63,278 nt of DNA from Paludibacteraceae bacterium (lineage in GTDB: Bacteria; Bacteroidota; Bacteroidia; Bacteroidales; Paludibacteraceae). The stretch is from positions 1 through 63,278 of the forward strand of contig JAFNUD010000028.1 of NCBI GenBank assembly GCA_017384225.1, read 5' to 3'. A program made the position numbers and the translations under genes. The notes under the pieces were generated by a model. The model was not told the origin of the DNA. It made no database searches and saw only the letters and a program-made list of their open reading frames with translations. Positions 58,897 to 63,278 of the stretch are shown in pieces. Position 1 is the first letter of the stretch, and each line of letters begins with the position of its first letter.

Positions 58897-59806
58897 ATAT
58901 ACCATAACTTACTCCGATTGCCAAATTCAACTTCTGATTACCAGCCTCTTCGATTGGACGAATCAAGTTCTCTTTCGTCACCTGCCAAAGTTGCAACATC
59001 ACATGCGCAAACGCATTCAACCTTCCTGCTCTCCTCTTCGCCTCATCGCCTTCTCGCCTCATCGTCTTTTCGCCTATATCCCAACTCTTATTTAACTTCA
59101 GTCCCACCAGAGTCACTGCAAAATTTCCTTGATAACCAGTATATAAACTCTTGGCTGGCGTCACACCTACACGTGCTGTCAACATCCAATCATCGCCAAT
59201 ATCAAAATCATAGCCCAACTCTATATAGGTAGAATAAGCACGCTTCAATTCCAGCGTAGCCTCATCGCCCAATCCCCCTTTCACCTCATAATACCCATCT
59301 CTACCAAAGGTGCGTACAGCAACCAAGCAACTCAACGGAATTTGATCACTCACACGATAAGAAACGCGCCACTCGCCTGTAGTTCCACCTCCGCCAGGAA
59401 CATGATTCTTAAAATCAAAATACTTCGACATAGTACCATCCGCATAGCGATCAAAATAATACATATGCAAATATAGCACTGTCAAACCCCAACGGCTATA
59501 GCCTATAGTAAAATCGACTTCGGGGTTCAAAGTAGAGCATGTCCAATCCCTAACACCTACGTTCCACCACACGTTTGCAAACAGTCCCTTATAGCCCACC
59601 GTAGCATCCACTTGCAGACTTAGACCACCAACGTACAAACCACGCCAGATATAGTTACTCGTCAATGTCGCTCCCGCAGACCATGTGAAACCACTTTTTT
59701 GCCTCATATCACGCATAGAAACCGACACAGTATCATTAGCATACGATATAGTATGCACAAATAAGAGAGCGAAAAGAAAACCAACTACTCTTCGAAAAGA
59801 CAACAT
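58895..59806 (-). CDS. Hypothetical outer-membrane beta-barrel protein
   Basis: A 303-residue protein starting at ATG 59806 (MLSFRRVVGFL) with a signal peptide ending in SYAND. Barrel-like alternation and aromatic belts are visible from the N-terminus (TLTSNYIWRGLYVGGLSLQV, LFANVWWNVGVRDW) to the C-terminus (KLNLAIGVSYGI). TSNYIWRG is typical of a family of uncharacterised outer-membrane proteins. Residues about 245-257 (KTMRREGDEAKRR) are encoded by a repeat array and sit in what is probably a periplasmic turn. Confidence 0.75.
   Translation of the reverse strand: MLSFRRVVGFLFALLFVHTISYANDTVSVSMRDMRQKSGFTWSAGATLTSNYIWRGLYVGGLSLQVDATVGYKGLFANVWWNVGVRDWTCSTLNPEVDFTIGYSRWGLTVLYLHMYYFDRYADGTMSKYFDFKNHVPGGGGTTGEWRVSYRVSDQIPLSCLVAVRTFGRDGYYEVKGGLGDEATLELKRAYSTYIELGYDFDIGDDWMLTARVGVTPAKSLYTGYQGNFAVTLVGLKLNKSWDIGEKTMRREGDEAKRRAGRLNAFAHVMLQLWQVTKENLIRPIEEAGNQKLNLAIGVSYGI
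59036..59073. repeat. CGCCTCATCGCC-type repeat array inside the outer-membrane protein gene
   Basis: Units CTTCGCCTCATCGCC, TTCTCGCCTCATCG and TCTTTTCGCC. Frame is preserved. Confidence 0.65.
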
Positions 59807-59832
59807 AGTACAACTGATCAAGTAACCTTACA

Positions 59833-60291
59833 TTATTGCTTGATGAATCGCACTACCTGTGTACCTATTTGCAAAAGATAGGTGCCCGTTGGCAGATTAC
59901 CTACGCTCACTTCTGTACCTTCACCTACTACTACCACACGCCCTTGCAAATCATACACCCGAAGTATTTGCGCCTCAGCACCAGACACATATAGTTTCTC
60001 CTGAGTAGGATTAGGATAAACCACGATATGATCTTTTGTTGCCTGTTCTACAGATGTAGATGCAGACTCCGCGAAAACAATTTTACGTATGTTAACTACA
60101 TTCTCTGTAGCAAGTACATGACCGTCTTTATCTATCAATTGCAAATCATCTCCTACAAACACCCACTTGCCTATTAAAGCTATATTCTGCTGCATATCAG
60201 CACCAGACATACGTTCGATAACAAGATTAGTAGCCATCACTTGCATGCTCAATAGCAAGGCTACAAAAGAAAATAAAAATTTCTGTTTCAT
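59833..60291 (-). CDS. Small T9SS-exported protein with type A sorting domain (paralogue)
   Basis: A 152-residue protein with a signal peptide ending in QVMAT. The mature part is a domain of about 55 residues (IGKWVF, ENVVNIRKIVF) followed by a T9SS C-terminal sorting domain (VYPNPTQE, LRVYDLQGRVV, LPTGTYLLQIGTQVVRFIKQ). It matches the protein at 5449-5904 along its length. It should be exported by the T9SS encoded at 39-45 kb. The outer-membrane protein follows 26 bases downstream. Confidence 0.88.
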   Translation of the reverse strand: MKQKFLFSFVALLLSMQVMATNLVIERMSGADMQQNIALIGKWVFVGDDLQLIDKDGHVLATENVVNIRKIVFAESASTSVEQATKDHIVVYPNPTQEKLYVSGAEAQILRVYDLQGRVVVVGEGTEVSVGNLPTGTYLLQIGTQVVRFIKQ

Positions 60292-60325
60292 ATTAGTATA
60301 TTTTCACCCTATTATAAATTACAGC

Positions 60326-60357
60326 GCAAAGTTACTGCTTTTTTTTGGATTATGCAA
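60326..60357 (-). promoter_or_regulatory. Promoter of the small T9SS-exported protein gene
   Basis: -7 box TAACTTTGC (60326-60334), 18-bp spacer, -33 box TTGCA (60353-60357). Confidence 0.8.
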
Positions 60358-60411
60358 CTATCTTGCAAATATTTTGCAATTCCTCTCGCCTTGAAGCATA
60401 GTACACTTATT

Positions 60412-60555
60412 TTATACGGGGATAAAACTGCCTCCCGTATCATCTACCGACAAATTGACATTGCTGCTCACATTGAGCATAATATTGCTTCCATCCACCA
60501 AAACGCATGCTGTTCGTGGCGAAAGATATGCCTTTTTCTCATCTTTTATCCTCAT
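60412..60555 (-). CDS. Hypothetical 47-residue protein
   Basis: An ATG-started frame that reads MRIKDEKKAYLSPRTA, then CVLVDGSNIMLNVSSN and ends DDTGGSFIPV. It begins 10 bases after the remnant at 60566-60970, in the same direction. The basic N-terminus and hydrophobic C-terminal half resemble the small proteins that often follow large T9SS-type genes in Bacteroidales. It is too short for a family assignment. Confidence 0.5.
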   Translation of the reverse strand: MRIKDEKKAYLSPRTACVLVDGSNIMLNVSSNVNLSVDDTGGSFIPV

Positions 60556-60565
60556 AATCGTTCAT

Positions 60566-60970
60566 CTATAATGGTTTTCCTTGCAAATCATACCTCATCC
60601 CATTGCGGATGATAATCAATTGCCCATTCTCTAATATTTTTTGCGCTTGGACCGAGCTATCATATATGGTATCATCAAGTTCTGTTGCCGTATTTTCATC
60701 AAATACCACACGAGCTCGTAGATTACGCATTTGTTCAGGACTAAGAGCAAGTTGAAAATAAGCACGAAGAGCTAACATCGTGGTAGCGGCATTATTGGCA
60801 AGCAACTGATTTGGAGCTAAAAAATAATAATAACCTTCGTTATTCGCATCAAATTCATTGAAGTCTATCGGAGCAATAATGCCATACATCGCCGCATAAT
60901 CTGTATTTACGGGATGCAAGTCTGTAGAAAGCGTCACGCGATGCACTACTCCACCCCTACTGACGTTCAT
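60566..60970 (-). pseudogene. 3' remnant of a large secreted-protein gene
   Basis: The 134-residue open frame begins at an internal ATG without signal peptide. It has the pattern of the C-terminal part of Bacteroidales secreted repeat proteins (YYYFLAPNQLL, TMLALRAYFQL, RARVVFDENTATELDD) and ends in QKILENGQLIIIRNG, the same tail as the 1091-residue protein. The 5' part of the gene is missing, and the upstream 140 bases hold no related sequence. It is probably a truncated remnant, although a short expressed protein cannot be excluded. Confidence 0.65.
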
Positions 60971-61027
60971 GCTAGAACTAACACACTCTTTTTTTGTATG
61001 CTATTTTCGCTTATTCTTCAAAAAGAT

Positions 61028-61059
61028 TTTGATATTCTAAAAAAAATTACTACCTTTGT
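61028..61059 (+). promoter_or_regulatory. Promoter of the serine palmitoyltransferase gene
   Basis: -33-like TTTGA (61028-61032), 18-bp spacer, -7 box TACCTTTGT (61051-61059), 51 bases before the start. Confidence 0.6.
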
Positions 61060-61110
61060 AAGTTTTTATGTATTTTTAATTATTTTTAATCAAATTCAAC
61101 AACTATTTTT

Positions 61111-62292
61111 ATGGCTGATTTATTTCATAAGTGCCATCACGACCTTTTAGAAGAGGTGAAACAACGAGGCATATACCCATACTTCCACACGCTCGAATCG
61201 CGTCAAGCGCCAATAGTAGAGATGGAAGGAAAACGTCGTATTATGCTTGGAAGCAACAATTACCTCGGGTTCACAGAAGACCCCATTGTTATCGAAGCAG
61301 GTCACAAGGCATTGGATAAATATGGGACAGGTGTATCAGGCAGCCGCTTCTTGAACGGAACACTCGATCTGCATCTGGAATTAGAAGAAGCATTAGCACG
61401 CTTCACAGGCTACGAAGCTGCCATGACATGTAGTACAGGTTTCCAAACCAATCTTGCTATCATCTCTACTATCTGCGGTAGAAATGACTATATTCTGAAC
61501 GATCGTGAGAACCATGCCAGTATTTATGACGCATGTAAACTGTCTAACGCACATGTACTACGCTATAAGCACTCCGACATGGAAGACCTCGAAAAGAAAC
61601 TGCAATCTATTCCTGAATACGCAGGCAAACTGATTGTCACCGATGGCGTATTCTCCATGCGCGGCGATATCTGTCGTTTACCTGAGATTGTGGCACTGGC
61701 TGAAAAATACGAAGCACGCATATTGGTGGATGACGCCCATGGTTTCGGCGTATTAGGACCTGGTGGTCGTGGTACTGCAGCACACTTTGGATTGCAAGAC
61801 AAAGTGGATATCACTATGCTTACTTTCTCTAAATCTTTAGCCAGCATAGGCGGATGTATGCTCTCCAGCAAGAAGATCTACGATTATGTAGCCCACTCTT
61901 CACGTCCGTTTATTTTCTCAGCATCCATCACCCCATGTAGTGCTGCTACTGCTTTAGCTGCTCTCCAACAATTAGAGATTGATCCAGGCCGTCCAGAGCG
62001 TTTGATGAATATTGCCCAGTATTTCCGCACAAAGTTGATTGATGCGGGAGTGAAGATTATTGAGGCACCCACCCCTATCGTTCCTATCTTTACATATAAG
62101 ACTTTGGATACATTATGGTATGGCAAAGCATTGTTTGATGCAGGTGTGTATGTCAATCCTGTGATTGCTCCTGCATGTGTAGAAGGAGAATGTCTATTGC
62201 GCACCACACTAATGGCTACACATACACAATCTGTGATTGACGAAGCAGTGGAGATAATTGCCCGCGTACTTCGACAAGCACCTACTTATTAA
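61111..62292 (+). CDS. spt: Serine palmitoyltransferase (alpha-oxoamine synthase)
   Basis: A 393-residue PLP enzyme. SNNYLGFTEDP, GTGVSGSRFLNGTLDLHLELE, His135 in NDRENHASI, Asp208/His210 in VDDAHGFG and PLP-lysine Lys241 in TFSKSLASIGG fit the alpha-oxoamine synthase family. The N-terminal VKQRGIYPYFHTLES and strong similarity to the Bacteroides type favour serine palmitoyltransferase, which condenses serine with palmitoyl-CoA in sphingolipid synthesis. AONS (BioF) and KBL are alternatives, but no biotin or threonine-catabolism genes are adjacent. An SDR gene follows. Confidence 0.9.
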   Translation: MADLFHKCHHDLLEEVKQRGIYPYFHTLESRQAPIVEMEGKRRIMLGSNNYLGFTEDPIVIEAGHKALDKYGTGVSGSRFLNGTLDLHLELEEALARFTGYEAAMTCSTGFQTNLAIISTICGRNDYILNDRENHASIYDACKLSNAHVLRYKHSDMEDLEKKLQSIPEYAGKLIVTDGVFSMRGDICRLPEIVALAEKYEARILVDDAHGFGVLGPGGRGTAAHFGLQDKVDITMLTFSKSLASIGGCMLSSKKIYDYVAHSSRPFIFSASITPCSAATALAALQQLEIDPGRPERLMNIAQYFRTKLIDAGVKIIEAPTPIVPIFTYKTLDTLWYGKALFDAGVYVNPVIAPACVEGECLLRTTLMATHTQSVIDEAVEIIARVLRQAPTY

Positions 62293-62316
62293 TATCAGCA
62301 TCATCATTTTATTAGC

Positions 62317-63099
62317 ATGCATACACTTCTTCTGACAGGTGGTTCTTCGGGTATTGGATTAGCTACAGTCCAGTTCTTCGCTTCAAAAGGGTGGCAAGTC
62401 ATTGAATTGAGCCGTAGCGGTCAGTCTTTCGATTCAGTCGTGCACATACATTGCGACATTACGGATGATACTTCCGTCCATTCAGCCATAGAGCAGGCAA
62501 TGAAGCATACTGACCACATTGATGTAGTTATCAACAATGCTGGATTTGGTATATCAGGTCCCATTGAGTTCACTTCTGTAGAAGATGCCCAGAAACAGTT
62601 TAACGTCAACTTTTTCGGTGCTATGCGATTAGTGAAAGCTGTCTTACCTATCTTGCGTAAACAGCACTATGGACGTATCCTATTCACTTCCTCTGTAGCT
62701 GCCGATTTAAGCATACCGTACCAGAGTTTTTATAGTGCCAGCAAATCCGCACTTAATGCTATGGCTTTGGCATTGGCTAACGAAGTAAAGCCCTTTGGCA
62801 TTGGAGTAAGTGTATTGATGCCTGGCGATGTAGCTACAGGATTCACATCTGCACGCGAGAAAAGTATCGTGGGAGCAGATGTGTATCCAGCAGTGTTGTC
62901 GGCTGTAGCTACGATGGAGCGAGATGAACAAGCGGGCATGCCACCTATTCAGATGGCCAAATATCTATATCAAATGGCTACCTGCCGTTGCTTAAAACCA
63001 ATTTATGTAGGTGGAACTATTTATGTCATTTTCTGCTTGCTCAACCGTCTGTTACCCAAGCGTTGGGTAAATGCTATAGTTGGTAAGTTGTATAGCTAA
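62317..63099 (+). CDS. Short-chain dehydrogenase/reductase, possible 3-ketosphinganine reductase
   Basis: A 260-residue SDR. The cofactor site is TGGSSGIG (7-14), NNAG lies at 73-76, and the active-site pair is Tyr139/Lys143 (YSASK). A hydrophobic C-terminal segment (YVGGTIYVIFCLLNRLL) could associate with membrane. It starts 24 bases after the serine palmitoyltransferase gene, so it may reduce 3-ketosphinganine, the next step of the pathway. The substrate is inferred from context only. Confidence 0.82.
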   Translation: MHTLLLTGGSSGIGLATVQFFASKGWQVIELSRSGQSFDSVVHIHCDITDDTSVHSAIEQAMKHTDHIDVVINNAGFGISGPIEFTSVEDAQKQFNVNFFGAMRLVKAVLPILRKQHYGRILFTSSVAADLSIPYQSFYSASKSALNAMALALANEVKPFGIGVSVLMPGDVATGFTSAREKSIVGADVYPAVLSAVATMERDEQAGMPPIQMAKYLYQMATCRCLKPIYVGGTIYVIFCLLNRLLPKRWVNAIVGKLYS

Positions 63100-63146
63100 A
63101 GTTTCTATCTTATATTAACATCCTGTAGTAGCACCACATATGCAAA

Positions 63147-63176
63147 GAAGCCCTGAGATTTCTCTCAAGGCTTCTG
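63147..63176. terminator. Terminator of the rRNA operon
   Basis: AGAAGCCCTGAGA pairs with TCTCAAGGCTTCT around TTTC. It lies just after the 5S gene on the minus strand and can also end the convergent plus transcript. Confidence 0.75.
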
Positions 63177-63180
63177 AAAA

Positions 63181-63278
63181 TGGCGGCTACCTACTCTCCC
63201 ACAAACGCAGTACCATCGGCGTTGCTGAGCTTAACGACCCTGTTCGGAATGGGAAGGGGTGGGACCTCAGCGCTATAA
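63181..63278 (-). rRNA. rrf: 5S ribosomal RNA (partial, 5' end outside the window)
   Basis: On the minus strand the sequence reads TATAGCGCTGAGGTCCCACC, CCCATTCCGAACAGG, GCCGATGGTACTGCG and GTGGGAGAGTAGG, the typical 5S pattern of Bacteroidota. The first bases and the rest of the rRNA operon lie to the right of the window. Confidence 0.95.

Noticed and set aside
60352-60612. An 86-codon plus-strand frame
   Set aside because: It is antisense to the small ORF and the remnant and has no start signal; the minus-strand reading is more protein-like.
1-63278. tRNA genes, riboswitches and origins
   Set aside because: Reading both strands I saw no tRNA T-loop pattern with a matching acceptor stem, no cobalamin, TPP or preQ1 element, and no DnaA-box cluster. 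A covariance-model scan would be needed to exclude them fully.

Overview
The window is a chromosomal segment from a member of the Bacteroidota, most likely order Bacteroidales. The evidence is a type IX secretion (T9SS) operon, T9SS C-terminal sorting domains, a SusD-like protein, FtsX/DUF3098/UppP/TruB/QueA synteny, an EF-G2 paralogue, a sphingolipid-type serine palmitoyltransferase, and many promoters of the Bacteroidota form. Fifteen intergenic sites fit a -33 box near TTGCA, a spacer of about 18 bp, and a -7 box TAnnTTTG(C). The family is not determinable from the sequence alone. No plasmid, phage, CRISPR or intact insertion sequence was seen. The right end runs into a 5S rRNA gene.

Layout. 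1-2.4 kb: end of an unknown protein, a collagen-like lipoprotein and a small P-loop protein. 2.4-3.0 kb: a gene-poor stretch with inverted repeats. 3.0-15.3 kb: HAD phosphatase, HflX, a small T9SS cargo protein, a SusD-like protein and a DUF4302 protein, L-asparaginase, PepD, and three cell-envelope proteins. 15.4-22.3 kb (minus strand): Tdk, RecJ, a Fic protein and a 1091-residue modular secreted protein. 22.7-29.3 kb (minus): nitrilase, nitroreductase lipoprotein, TopB, Wzc and Wza. 29.4-32.2 kb: rplU-rpmA, serS, DUF805. 32.3-45.2 kb (minus): PolA, Ung, QueA, TruB, UppP, DUF3098, FtsX, then gldN-gldM-gldL-gldK-porP and a DUF2795 gene. 45.3-50.9 kb: cobalamin adenosyltransferase, methyltransferase, SpmAB fusion, YbeY, EF-G2. 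51.2-58.3 kb: an AlbA_2-type regulator, a cluster of paralogous lipoproteins with a membrane protein, a DUF3244 protein and a TPR regulator, then a DUF4290-like protein and an EEP-family nuclease. 58.4-63.3 kb: SSB, a beta-barrel protein, a second small T9SS cargo, a 47-codon ORF beside a truncated secreted-protein remnant, a serine palmitoyltransferase/ketoreductase pair, and 5S rRNA.

How the parts fit. The T9SS operon supplies the core membrane complex (GldK/N ring, GldL/M motor, PorP attachment protein). Several other genes look like its clients: two 151-152-residue proteins with canonical sorting domains and two proteins that share a different C-terminal tail.

Most unusual observations: (1) short degenerate repeat arrays that occur between genes and also in frame inside conserved enzymes (RecJ, PolA, a nitrilase, a methyltransferase, a HAD phosphatase, an outer-membrane protein); (2) an AlbA_2 gene bracketed by two copies of the 3' end and terminator of the EF-G2 gene; (3) an EF-G2 without the catalytic histidine; (4) a PolA that has lost most of its proofreading domain; (5) an undescribed-looking lipoprotein/membrane/DUF3244/TPR-regulator cluster at 52.6-56.8 kb; (6) a 47-residue small ORF; (7) divergent promoter pairs whose -33 regions collide.
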